Below the pieces are notes generated by a model. It did not search any database. It was not told the DNA's origin and saw only the letters and a program-made list of their open reading frames with translations. The position numbers and the translations under genes were made by a program. Positions 14,806 to 23,915 of a stretch of DNA of 27,495 nt are shown piece after piece. Position 1 is the stretch's first letter, and each line of letters opens with the position of its first letter. This stretch comes from Myxococcales bacterium (GTDB lineage: Bacteria; Myxococcota; Myxococcia; Myxococcales; Myxococcaceae): NCBI GenBank assembly GCA_003153055.1, contig PMBV01000181.1:1-27495 (forward strand), read 5' to 3'.

Positions 14806-16059
14806 TCAGAACCAAATCTCGACACTGGCTCCGAAGGTGAAACCGGACAGAGCCGAGCCGAAGGCACCGCTGGCCATCGGGTGGGCGGCAGCCGCGGTGG
14901 CGGCCGCGTCGTTCCAGGCCGAGTACGTGGCGAAGAGCCGCAGCTCTGGGCGCGAGTAGTACTCCCGCCCCAGCGCGATGGTCGGGGCGAGGGTGGCCTT
15001 GAACAGCATCGGCGTGCCCGCGCCTGCCGCGGCATTCTTGGTCCAGAGTACCTGGTACAAGACATCGGCCTGGAGCTTGAACCAGTCAGTGAAGTGGTAG
15101 GCAGGGCGGACCTCGGCGGTGAAGATGCGAGCCCCACCGCCGGTGGGCGCGGTCTGGTCCTGGAACACCAGCACCAGCGCGCCAGAGAGCTGCTCTACCG
15201 GGTGAATGACCAGGTGCTCGATGAAGCGCCATTCCTGGTGGTCGGTGGTGCCACCGGCGAGGAGCTGCCCTGGACCATCGCCCGCCACCCTCGAGAAGGC
15301 GCCCAGCCCGAATTGAAAGGCCAGGGTGTTCGACCCTCCCCACAGCTTGGCCTGGTTGTGCTGCACGGTGACGAGCGGGCTGACCGAGGCTCGGCCCGGG
15401 CCCAGCGCCTTGGCCTGGTCGGTAGCGATGGCGAGATCGACGCCCGCCTCCAGGGTGCCCGAGGGGTTCACCGGCATGTCGTAGACGCGGAGCTCGGGGA
15501 CCAGGTAGGTGCCTTGGGTGAAGTTGCTCGCCGTCGCCAGGGCCGTGGTCGCATCGATGCGGAAGGCGGTGACGGCCAGCTTGCCGAACCTGATGTCCAC
15601 GTCCTCCACGCCGACGCCGGCGTTGCCCTGGGCTGGGTTCCAGTAGAACCAGTCGAGGCTGTGCACGTCGTGGCGTTTCCAGTAGCGGCGCCCAGCCCAG
15701 ACCGTGATTCCGTTCAAGTCGTTGAACTTCATCCCCAACCACATCTGCTGGATGAACAGGTTATTCGGGGCTCCGATGTCGACGCTGGCCAGGTAGGACG
15801 CCGGCATGAACTCGATGCGCCAGTCGATGGCGTTGAATTTGCCGGTCTCGCTGAGATTCATCTCGAGGTACCGGTCGCACTCGTTCCCGAGACGTGCCTT
15901 GAAGTACGAGCCCGGGAGCTGGAAGCATGCTTGGCTGCCGCCTCGCCCGTTGAAGCCCTCGCTGTCACGGAAGTACCCGTGAAGCTCGAAGGCCCCGGCA
16001 CTTTGAGCCACGAGCAAGGCGATCGACGCAGCCAGCATTCGCAGTGGGTTGATTGTCAT
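14806..16059 (-). CDS. LamB-family carbohydrate porin
   Basis: A 417-residue outer-membrane beta-barrel of the maltoporin (LamB) family. A signal peptide of about 23 residues (ending QSAGA) precedes FELHGYFRDSEGFNGRGG, the standard LamB opening strand. The pair of cysteines in SQACFQLPG and GNEC matches the loop disulphide of the family. FAGRRYYKRHD-type sequence appears as WAGRRYWKRHDVHSLDWFYWN. The protein ends in GASVEIWF, with the terminal aromatic residue needed for barrel insertion. It sits 27 bases after xylF, with a modest GGAG site about 10 bases before the ATG. A sugar-specific porin within an ABC importer operon implies scavenging of dilute sugars or oligosaccharides. The exact sugar cannot be read; maltose is not implied by the neighbours. 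Confidence 0.92.
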   Translation of the reverse strand: MTINPLRMLAASIALLVAQSAGAFELHGYFRDSEGFNGRGGSQACFQLPGSYFKARLGNECDRYLEMNLSETGKFNAIDWRIEFMPASYLASVDIGAPNNLFIQQMWLGMKFNDLNGITVWAGRRYWKRHDVHSLDWFYWNPAQGNAGVGVEDVDIRFGKLAVTAFRIDATTALATASNFTQGTYLVPELRVYDMPVNPSGTLEAGVDLAIATDQAKALGPGRASVSPLVTVQHNQAKLWGGSNTLAFQFGLGAFSRVAGDGPGQLLAGGTTDHQEWRFIEHLVIHPVEQLSGALVLVFQDQTAPTGGGARIFTAEVRPAYHFTDWFKLQADVLYQVLWTKNAAAGAGTPMLFKATLAPTIALGREYYSRPELRLFATYSAWNDAAATAAAAHPMASGAFGSALSGFTFGASVEIWF

Positions 16060-16086
16060 GGATTGCCGCTCCGATGTGGACCAGGG

Positions 16087-17106
16087 TTACTTCCGATAGA
16101 CTTGCTCGTGAGACAGGTAGCCGCTCGAGATGAGCAGCTGGTCCAGGTTCTCGCGGGTCACCACGACGGGCGTGAGCAACACCGAGGGCACGTCTTTCTT
16201 GCCGTTGTTCACGGTGCGCCCCTGGGTATCGATGGCCTTCCCGGCGGCCAAGTCTCGGGCCATCTGGATGGCCATCTTCCCCAGCTCGCGGGTGTCCTTG
16301 AAGATGGTGATGCTCTGGGTGCCGTGGATGATGCGAATGGCGCCGGAGAGCTCGGCGTCCTGCCCGGTGATGGGAATCTTCCCCGCCAGGCCCTGGGCCG
16401 CGAGGGCCTGAATGCAGCCGCCGGCGGTGCCGTCATTGGGCGCGAGGACCGCGTCGATCTTGTTCTTGTTCGCGGTGAGGGCCTGCTCGCAGAGCTTCTG
16501 CGCCTCGGACGGCTGCCAGTCCTTGACGAACTGGTCCATCACGATCTTGATGTCGCCCTTGTCGGCGAGCGGCTTCAGGTACTTCATGGCGCCCTCGCGG
16601 AACAGCTTGGCATTGTTGTCGGTGGGAGACCCGGCCAGCACGATGTAGTTGCCTTTGGGTGCGACCTTCGTGATGTACTCGCCTTGGAGCTCTCCGACCT
16701 TCAGGTTGTCGAAGGAGAGGTAGTGGTAGTCGAGCGGCGAGTTGGTCACCAGGCGGTCGTAGCTGATGACCGCGATGCCTGCCTTGGCGGCCTTCGAGAC
16801 GATGACCGCCGCGCTCGAGGCGTCGTGAGGCGCGAGGATCAACACCTTCACGCCCTGGGAAATGAGGTTCTCGCACTGCGCGACTTGCTTCGAGGCGTCG
16901 TTGTCGGTGACCTGCACGCGCAGGTCGATGCCGTTCTTCTTGGCCTCGGCCTCCATCACCTGCTTGTCCTTCACCCACCGCTCCTCGCGCTGGGTGGGCA
17001 ACGAGAGACCAACCTTGACGTCGGCTGCCTGAGCAGGCCCTGCCCAGAGTGTCGCCGCCACCAGCCCGAGCGTCACACAGAGCGTCCACTTCGTCGCTGT
17101 CTTCAT
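16087..17106 (-). CDS. xylF: Xylose-type sugar-binding periplasmic protein
   Basis: A 339-residue periplasmic binding protein, first gene of the operon. The signal peptide MKTATKWTLCVTLGLVAATL, ending in GPAQA, is cleaved about residue 27. The mature protein tracks E. coli XylF along its length: KVGLSLPTQREERWVKD, VLILAPHD, GIAVISYDRL, YLSFDNLKVGELQGEYI, AGSPTDNNAKLFREGAM, ALTANKNKIDAVLAPNDGTAGG, GQDAELSGAIRI and LNNG-like VNNGKKDVPSVLLTPVVV. These include ligand-contacting Arg, Asp and Asn positions of the family. I therefore infer xylose or a close pentose or hexose analogue as ligand. The ATG at 17106 has GGGGAGGA upstream; an open extension to 17262 lacks signal-peptide logic. A sigma-54-like promoter lies about 120 bases upstream. 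Confidence 0.94.
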   Translation of the reverse strand: MKTATKWTLCVTLGLVAATLWAGPAQAADVKVGLSLPTQREERWVKDKQVMEAEAKKNGIDLRVQVTDNDASKQVAQCENLISQGVKVLILAPHDASSAAVIVSKAAKAGIAVISYDRLVTNSPLDYHYLSFDNLKVGELQGEYITKVAPKGNYIVLAGSPTDNNAKLFREGAMKYLKPLADKGDIKIVMDQFVKDWQPSEAQKLCEQALTANKNKIDAVLAPNDGTAGGCIQALAAQGLAGKIPITGQDAELSGAIRIIHGTQSITIFKDTRELGKMAIQMARDLAAGKAIDTQGRTVNNGKKDVPSVLLTPVVVTRENLDQLLISSGYLSHEQVYRK

Positions 17107-17225
17107 GTCAGTCCTCCCCAGGTGCCCCGCCCACGCACTGCTCCGAGTCCGGCGGCTCTGGCCGGCGCTGAAGGTGAGCGGCGGTTGGAATTGCGTGAGT
17201 CTCTTCGAGCCGGGCAAGGCCACGA

Positions 17226-17240
17226 GCAAGCACCGCGCCA
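17226..17240 (-). promoter_or_regulatory. Sigma-54 (RpoN) type promoter for the xylF operon
   Basis: On the minus strand the sequence is TGGCGC-ggtgc-TTGC followed by T. It has the invariant GG at -24 and GC at -12 with correct spacing and only one departure (G for A) from TGGCAC-N5-TTGCW. Transcription would begin near 17214, giving a leader of about 108 bases before xylF. An NtrC-family activator gene ends 126 bases upstream, which strengthens the call. Confidence 0.72.
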
Positions 17241-17264
17241 TCACAACCGGGTGGGTAAACACGT

Positions 17265-17300
17265 ACGACCGGCGCAGGAAGGACCCGCGTTCGTGGTCGT
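17265..17300. promoter_or_regulatory. Possible activator-binding inverted repeat
   Basis: acgacc (17265-17270) and ggtcgt (17295-17300) are inverted half-sites about 30 bp centre to centre, 25-60 bases upstream of the sigma-54 promoter. NtrC-type activators bind paired sites upstream of such promoters, usually further away. Six-base arms can occur by chance. Confidence 0.25.
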
Positions 17301-17340
17301 TTTTCGGACAGCGTGCTCCTTCAGCGTACAGGCCTCACGC

Positions 17341-17360
17341 CGGGCCGTGGGCCTGGCCCG
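17341..17360 (-). terminator. Hairpin just after the NtrC-like gene
   Basis: cgggcc (17341-17346) and ggcccg (17355-17360) form a perfect 6-bp GC stem with an 8-base loop, starting 5 bases past the regulator's stop. No T run follows, so it may only slow or stabilise the transcript. It would help separate regulator and xylF transcripts. Confidence 0.3.
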
Positions 17361-17365
17361 CCGCG

Positions 17366-18697
<1,332 letters not shown>

Positions 18698-18826
18698 GTT
18701 CCTGCTCTCCGCTGGGCCGCAGCGACCGAGGCAGGTCGTCGAGGGCTCGAGCGAGCGTATGCCAGGCCAGCACCTGGGGCTACCACGGCGGGGCAGCCCC
18801 TCGCAGAGAGCGTTCGGTTCCCGGCC

Positions 18827-19099
18827 TCAACACAGGGCAGGGACGAAGAGCGTCTCCCGGAGCTCATCGACGCCGAGGCCCAGGAGGGCCGCCGCGCGGC
18901 TCACGTTCCCCTTGGCTTGGTTGAGCGCCGCGGTGATGTAGACGGTCCTCAGGCGGCCCAAGAAGAAGCCCACGTCGAGGCCGGCCACCTCGAGGTTCCC
19001 CTCGGAGCGAGCAGCCTCGAGCGCGTCCTCGAGCCGGTGAAGGTACGTCGGCAAGTCGATGGGGAGTGACACCGGAAAGTCCAAGGCCTGGTCCGCCAC
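18827..19099 (-). CDS. Small Fis-like DNA-binding protein
   Basis: A 90-residue protein ending in a Fis/NtrC-type helix-turn-helix: YITAALNQAKGNVSRAAALLGLGVDEL. The N-terminal half (LPTYLHRLEDALEAARSEGN) is helical and could dimerise. It lacks receiver and AAA+ domains. The GTG at 19099 is chosen because GAAGGAG lies 8 bases before it; a TTG at 19132 is the alternative. It is encoded 129 bases upstream of the NtrC-like regulator in the same direction and may be cotranscribed. A DNA-binding accessory competing for or sharing enhancer sites is a reasonable guess. No close named family is claimed. Confidence 0.75.
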   Translation of the reverse strand: MADQALDFPVSLPIDLPTYLHRLEDALEAARSEGNLEVAGLDVGFFLGRLRTVYITAALNQAKGNVSRAAALLGLGVDELRETLFVPALC

Positions 19100-19200
19100 G
19101 TGCGTGCTCCTTCGAGGGTGCCGACCCTTCAAAGGTGTCGCCGCGAGGGACCGACCGCAACTGCTTCCACGACCATCGACAGTCGGAGCCAGTCATATTT

Positions 19201-19212
19201 TTGACACGTCAA
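19201..19212. promoter_or_regulatory. Palindrome TTGAC-N2-GTCAA
   Basis: A 5+5 bp inverted repeat (ttgacacgtcaa) in the AT-rich gap upstream of the Fis-like gene and past the stop of the 19236 gene. It could be an operator or contribute a -35-like TTGAC element, but no matching -10 box was found. Confidence 0.25.
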
Positions 19213-19235
19213 CACTTCAGACAAACCATCGGCCC

Positions 19236-19595
19236 TCACGCGGCGACGGCCTTCCAGGCAGCGCTCGCGACGGTCGTCGCCAAGGTCAACAGCGCGGAGA
19301 CAGACCGGGCCTCGGCGATTCGAGCCGAGAGATCCGTCGTGGCGGCCTTGAGCTCTTTCGCGATGCTCTCGTTGGGGGGCGGGAGCTTTGCCTTCTTCGC
19401 CTGCATGGCTGCGAAGCGGGCAGCGAGGTCGCGGCGGTCGTTGTCGAGAATGGGCAGCTCCGCGAGGAGCGCCTGCTTCTCGTTCGACGGCAGGGCCGGG
19501 TCCAACACCTTCTCCTCGAGGGCCGTGACCAAACGTCGAAGGCTGAAGATTGCCAATGCGAGGTCATCGAGGACTGCCTCGTTCGTCGCTGCCAT
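19236..19595 (-). CDS. Small helical protein, third gene of an unknown cassette
   Basis: A 119-residue protein without signal peptide at the N-terminus (MAATNEAVLDDLALAIFSLR). It is predicted nearly all-helical and charged, with heptad-like stretches (LPILDNDRRDLAARFAAMQAKK, then ESIAKELKAATTDLSARIAE). It ends in a hydrophobic or amphipathic helix (SALLTLATTVASAAWKAV) that may touch a membrane. AAGGAG six bases before the ATG at 19595 fixes the start. It begins 32 bases after the lipoprotein gene upstream. No family recognised. The C-terminal helix and the two lipoprotein neighbours hint at a membrane-associated complex. Confidence 0.75.
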   Translation of the reverse strand: MAATNEAVLDDLALAIFSLRRLVTALEEKVLDPALPSNEKQALLAELPILDNDRRDLAARFAAMQAKKAKLPPPNESIAKELKAATTDLSARIAEARSVSALLTLATTVASAAWKAVAA

Positions 19596-19627
19596 GGAGG
19601 ACTCCTTGGTGGAGGATTGACGGCGGC

Positions 19628-20179
19628 TCATGGGGACGGTTGGGCGCCGATGCGCGAGCTGGTGGTGCTGACCTGTGACTCCAAGACGTCGACGTACGCC
19701 TTGGTTGTTTTGAGGTATTCCAGGTAGAGCTTCGCCCGGTCCACGAACGAGCCCTGGGAGCCGAGGGCGGTCAGCGTGGAGACAGCGTCACCGAGCTTCC
19801 CGAGCTCGAACTTCACCTGGGTGTCGGCGCCAGCGAGGGCCGCGGCCTGCTTGACGAGGAGCTCGTCGTACGCCTCGGTCGAGGCGCCGCTGGCAGCGCT
19901 CTCGACCAGGATCGCCGTGTAGATGCGCACGCTCTCCGTTTCGCCGGCGATGCGCCACGCGGCGAGTACATTGGCCGCCTCGTCTCGTTGCCTGGCCGCC
20001 GAGGCGTCGGTCTCGTTGATCAACTGCTGCCGGGTCTTGGCGATGGCACGCCGCCGCGACGTGAAATCATCTGCGCTCTTGATGAACGACTGTATCGTCC
20101 CGGCGATGCGGAGCTCCGGAGACATCGTCGTGGCGCAACCGGCACCGAGGACAGCACAGAGGAGGAGGGCTCGCGACAT
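19628..20179 (-). CDS. Helix-rich lipoprotein, second gene of an unknown cassette
   Basis: A 183-residue protein beginning MSRALLLCAVLGAGCATT, a short lipoprotein signal with the LGAGC pattern often seen in myxobacterial lipoproteins. The mature part is almost entirely alpha-helical and Ala/Glu-rich: FIKSADDFTSRRRAIAKTRQ, ETDASAARQRDEAANVLAAW and LLVKQAAALAGADTQ. The C-terminal segment YLEYLKTTKAYVDVLESQ is amphipathic. GAGG upstream supports the ATG at 20179, eight bases past the stop of the first cassette gene. No family recognised. Confidence 0.78.
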   Translation of the reverse strand: MSRALLLCAVLGAGCATTMSPELRIAGTIQSFIKSADDFTSRRRAIAKTRQQLINETDASAARQRDEAANVLAAWRIAGETESVRIYTAILVESAASGASTEAYDELLVKQAAALAGADTQVKFELGKLGDAVSTLTALGSQGSFVDRAKLYLEYLKTTKAYVDVLESQVSTTSSRIGAQPSP

Positions 20180-20187
20180 CGGCGTCC

Positions 20188-21753
20188 TCACTTGAGACCC
20201 ACTGCGAGAGAAATGCCCACGATGCCTGCGATGTCGACCAGCAGCCGAGCGAGGTCCTCGGGCTTGATACCCGACGCGTGGAGCTGAGCGACCGCCTCGA
20301 GGGACACGCCGAGCACGTCCTCCCACTGCGCCGAGGCGACAGCGGAGAGGTCGATGGCCTCATCATGAAGGTCGCCATCCAGCCGCCGGGCGAGGACTCG
20401 CTCTCGAAGCTCGGAGCGGGTCCAGGCGCTCGCGAGCAGGTGCAGGCTGGTCGCGATGGCCGTCTTGCACTCCTTCGATCGCGACGCCTGCAGGGCCTGC
20501 AGCACGGTCCCGGTCGTATCCGCCGGCTTCTTTGATGCCGCGCATTCCGAGGCCGCTCGTCTGGAGGCCGCCTTCGCATCGAGGAGAGCGCCCAGGTGCT
20601 CGAGCAAGACGCCGGCGCGTTCCTCCTCGAGGGTTAGTTGACGATTCGCATGGGTCACCATGGTTTGGAGCGCCGCCAGTTGGCCATGCAGTTGCTGGAC
20701 CTCGAGCATCAATCGGGGCACGTCCCGCTCGCCCTGCATCTTCTCTAGATTGAGCACCGCGCCGAGAACGGTCTCGCCCACGGACTCCTTCGCGGGCTCG
20801 CCAGCGAGCAGGCGGTCGAGCACCTTCGTCGCCTCGTCGTAGCGGAGCTGGAGCTCGGCCAGCTTCAGCCGGTTCTTCAGCAGGTCCGCGACCTCGGGCG
20901 CCTGCGCAATCGTGTCGGAGACCTTCTGCTGCGCGGTCTTGAGCGTCGCCAGCGCGGTCGCGAGGTTCGCCTTCGGGGAGGCGGCGTTCGCCTGGGCAGT
21001 CACCGCTGCCTGGTAGGCTTCGTTGAGGCTCGTCACCTGCTGCTTCGCGGTGAGGAGCTCTTCATGGCGGCGCTCGATATCCCGGAAAGATGCGCCGATG
21101 AGCCCTCCAGATTGTGCCCGGTCGTGGACAGCCTTTCGGAGGTCGGCGCAGGCGTCGTTGTACATCGTCACGTACTGGGCGTCGGTGCCTCCGTCTGCTG
21201 GAACGGGGACCTTGGCATCGCTGTCCAGGGCGCACGCGAGCGTGACCGCGCCGGCTCTGCCTGCGAATTGCTGAGTGTACATCGACTCCGCGGCGTCGAG
21301 ATCTGCCTGTCGCTTCGGAACGATGGACGCTCGGCGCAGGGTGGCAAAGGCGAGGAGCGCGCTCGCCTCGGTACCGTCGGCCGTCGTGCCAGCCAGGCGG
21401 ATGAGGCGACGGTCGATGAAGACACACTGGAACGAGACGCACTGGCAGGCCCCGGCGGCCGACCAGACGCACGACTCATCAGAAGGGGGCGCCCATGGGC
21501 TCATGAGCATCTTCGCGACCTCGGCGTCACGATTCGCCTCGACGAGACCGCGGGCCGACGCCAGCTCGGCCTCCAGCAGCTGCTTCGAGAGCTCCCGCTC
21601 AGCATCGATGCTCGCGCTGACCTTCGCCTCGCGGAACGCGGTGAGCGTGCGTTGGGCGAGCTCGTCGTTCGCCGCGTGGTAGCAGCCGCTCGCGAGGAGG
21701 AGCACGCCGAGCACACTCCGCTCACACAGAGCCATTCTGAGTTCTGAGTCCAT
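20188..21753 (-). CDS. Large helix-rich lipoprotein, first gene of an unknown cassette
   Basis: A 521-residue protein. The N-terminus (residues 7-25, MALCERSVLGVLLLASGC) is a lipoprotein signal with lipobox LASGC. The mature protein has a Cys-containing region near residue 100 (CVWSAAGACQCVSFQC, four cysteines, possible disulphides or metal site). After it come long predicted helices and coiled coil from about 220 to 440 (DIERRHEELLTAKQQVTSLN, LKLAELQLRYDEATKVLDRL, LMLEVQQLHGQLAALQTMV). The C-terminal tail DIAGIVGISLAVGLK is hydrophobic. The ATG at 21753 follows a GGGGGAG run at close spacing; the frame stays open to 22077, but that part is not protein-like. The three cassette genes are spaced 8 and 32 bases apart, so they form one transcript. 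No family recognised. Confidence 0.78.
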   Translation of the reverse strand: MDSELRMALCERSVLGVLLLASGCYHAANDELAQRTLTAFREAKVSASIDAERELSKQLLEAELASARGLVEANRDAEVAKMLMSPWAPPSDESCVWSAAGACQCVSFQCVFIDRRLIRLAGTTADGTEASALLAFATLRRASIVPKRQADLDAAESMYTQQFAGRAGAVTLACALDSDAKVPVPADGGTDAQYVTMYNDACADLRKAVHDRAQSGGLIGASFRDIERRHEELLTAKQQVTSLNEAYQAAVTAQANAASPKANLATALATLKTAQQKVSDTIAQAPEVADLLKNRLKLAELQLRYDEATKVLDRLLAGEPAKESVGETVLGAVLNLEKMQGERDVPRLMLEVQQLHGQLAALQTMVTHANRQLTLEEERAGVLLEHLGALLDAKAASRRAASECAASKKPADTTGTVLQALQASRSKECKTAIATSLHLLASAWTRSELRERVLARRLDGDLHDEAIDLSAVASAQWEDVLGVSLEAVAQLHASGIKPEDLARLLVDIAGIVGISLAVGLK

Positions 21754-21988
21754 GCTCCCCCTTGCCGCGATACGGTCCCGAGTCCGAGCCCTGCGTACGA
21801 AGGTCGGCAAGGTATGAGCGAGAGACTGGGGAGTCAAGGCCGCGTCGACGCCCCGGCCGCGCCACTCGAGCGTGCCGCGGCCCGAGAGTTGGGTGTATTT
21901 GCGTTGTGACGGGCCTCGAAAGGCCTCGACGTTACGGCCTGAGGATGTATCGTGTACTGCACATCGCCTTGACCAACGGAGGTTCGTC

Positions 21989-23869
21989 GTGCAGACACCG
22001 CTGTTGAAGGCTACGTCGATCGTATCGGTGCTCTTCGTCGGGCTGTACGGCCTCTTCGTCGCCTTCGCCGATCTCATTCACAGCGTCTCGACCCGCGTCG
22101 ATCCCGCCAGCATCAATCGCTGGCTGCGCCACTGGCTCTCCCAGAACGACGGCATCGAGTCGTTCGTGATGCTGGTCGCCGTGACGCTCGTGTTGTTGCT
22201 GGGCTACCTGGCCGTCTCGTATCTGCCTCGGGTGAGGTGGACCGAGAGTCGCCCGCTCCAGGTGCTGAGCCTGCTTCCGTCGGTGGTCATCATCGATCAC
22301 ACGCGCTCGACCAACTTCGTTCCCTTTGGCACCCTCCGGGAGAACCTCTGGGTGCTTGGCCTCACCTCGGCGGTGGTGGGCCTGGGCGCCCTGGGCCTGT
22401 GGCTCACCCGAGGGCGGCCGTGGCTCGCTCGACTGGGCCTCGCGCTCGTCTGGCTGGTGGTGGCCGCGGGCGTGGTGATGTCGGCCCAGGGGGTCAGCGT
22501 CTTCGACTACGGCTTCGTCATCGGCCCGGCGCTCAAGCTGTCGACGGGTGAGAAGCTGGGCAGCTTCTATATGCAGTACAACATGCTCCTCACGTGGGCC
22601 TTCCAGCTGATGATGGCCTTCGGTCTGCGAATCCATCAAATGCAGGCGGTCCTGTCGGTGCTGTTCGCCCTGTGGCTGCTGGCCTACCACCGCCTCGCCA
22701 CGAAGCTCCTCGACGACCGGCTCCTGGTGCTCCTCTTCCTCGTGGCGTTGGTGGTGGTGCGCTTCCTGGCGATCCTCGCCGGGCCGACCTGTTTTCCCCA
22801 AGTCAGCACGTTGCGGCTCGATCTCTGGGTGCCGCTGGCCCTGGTGCTGCGGCGCTTCGGCTTCACCTCGCTGGCGACGTCGGTGGCGTTCGCCCTGAGC
22901 TACGTGGCTGACAACATCTTCGGCCTCCTCTACCTCGCCTTCTACGGCCTCGCCCTCGGAGCCTCGCTGGTCGGCGAGTGGCGGGCCCAGCGGCGCCTCG
23001 AGGTCCGCCGGCTCGCGCTCCTCGTCCCTCCCCTCGGAGCCTTGGCCTTTCAGCTCGCCACCTTCCGCTCGCTGACCAACCCGGCGGGTATGCTGTATCA
23101 GAGCCTCCACCTCGGCTTCTTGCCCATCGAATTCACCTCGATGTTCTGGGGTGTGCTGTGGGTGCTGCTCGCCGCGCTCTTCCCCATCGTCAGCGACCCC
23201 GACCCGGAGCGCCGCCGGGTGAGCGCGTTCCTCCTGGCCTTCGCGGTGGCTCAGCTCGGGTACTTCTTCGGTCGCTCCCACGACCACAACTTGCTCAACA
23301 TCTCGGGCATCTGGTTGCTGGTGCTGTTCGTGGGGTTGGATCGGCTGCGGTTCGCGGGAGTCACCGCGAGGTGGTCGAGGACGCTGGCGACCTCGTTCGT
23401 GCTGATGGCCACCGTCGCCTCGGGCCAGACGGTCAAGGGCCCCTTCGACCGGATCCGAGCGCACTGGGCGAGGCGGCTCTTTCTCGAGCCCAACCCAATC
23501 GAGCAACAGATCGACTTCCTCGCGAAGGCCCTGGGGCAGGCCAAGAGAGACCAGTTGGTTCTCTTCAGCTCCCTCGACGCCTACGCCAACTACCGCTTGC
23601 ACATTCCCCAGCGCGGTCCCATCGCACCGCTCTACGCCGAGGTGTACCTCGACGAGACGGCCAGGCGAGTGAGGTCACTGCTCCGCGACGGCTACCGGAT
23701 GCTCCTCGTCTTCGACCCCAAGGAGGATCTCCTCGAGCTCAATACCAGCCCCTCACTGCGCGACGACCACCAACAGCTCACCGTGGCGCCGAATGGTCCT
23801 GTGCTGGAGGTGCGGCTCGAAGAGCTCCCTCAGCCTGCCGCGGGCCAAGCCTCGGAGCCGGCGAAGTGA
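21989..23869 (+). CDS. Polytopic membrane protein, possibly GT-C glycosyltransferase-like
   Basis: A 626-residue inner-membrane protein with about a dozen hydrophobic helices from residue 5 to about 480, then a soluble C-terminal domain of about 140 residues. I start it at the GTG at 21989 because GGAGG lies 7 bases upstream; the longer frame to 21872 is not hydrophobic. The segment YFFGRSHDHNLLNISG (about residues 428-443) resembles a loop motif I associate with some GT-C-type membrane proteins, followed by LLVLFVGLDRLRF. The C-terminal part (QLVLFSSLDAYANYRLHIPQ, YRMLLVFDPKEDLLEL) could be an extracytoplasmic domain. A role in lipid-linked sugar transfer is only a suggestion. The gene diverges from the lipoprotein cassette. 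Confidence 0.85.
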   Translation: MQTPLLKATSIVSVLFVGLYGLFVAFADLIHSVSTRVDPASINRWLRHWLSQNDGIESFVMLVAVTLVLLLGYLAVSYLPRVRWTESRPLQVLSLLPSVVIIDHTRSTNFVPFGTLRENLWVLGLTSAVVGLGALGLWLTRGRPWLARLGLALVWLVVAAGVVMSAQGVSVFDYGFVIGPALKLSTGEKLGSFYMQYNMLLTWAFQLMMAFGLRIHQMQAVLSVLFALWLLAYHRLATKLLDDRLLVLLFLVALVVVRFLAILAGPTCFPQVSTLRLDLWVPLALVLRRFGFTSLATSVAFALSYVADNIFGLLYLAFYGLALGASLVGEWRAQRRLEVRRLALLVPPLGALAFQLATFRSLTNPAGMLYQSLHLGFLPIEFTSMFWGVLWVLLAALFPIVSDPDPERRRVSAFLLAFAVAQLGYFFGRSHDHNLLNISGIWLLVLFVGLDRLRFAGVTARWSRTLATSFVLMATVASGQTVKGPFDRIRAHWARRLFLEPNPIEQQIDFLAKALGQAKRDQLVLFSSLDAYANYRLHIPQRGPIAPLYAEVYLDETARRVRSLLRDGYRMLLVFDPKEDLLELNTSPSLRDDHQQLTVAPNGPVLEVRLEELPQPAAGQASEPAK

Positions 23870-23915
23870 CCGAGGTGCCGTCGGCGCGCAGACTGCCCTG
23901 TCCGATGGGGAGCGC

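Noticed and set aside
21932..23602. A 556-codon minus-strand frame opposite the polytopic membrane protein
   Set aside because: It is an antisense shadow of extreme Glu/His/Gln composition; the plus-strand product has clear hydrophobic helices and a good ribosome-binding site.
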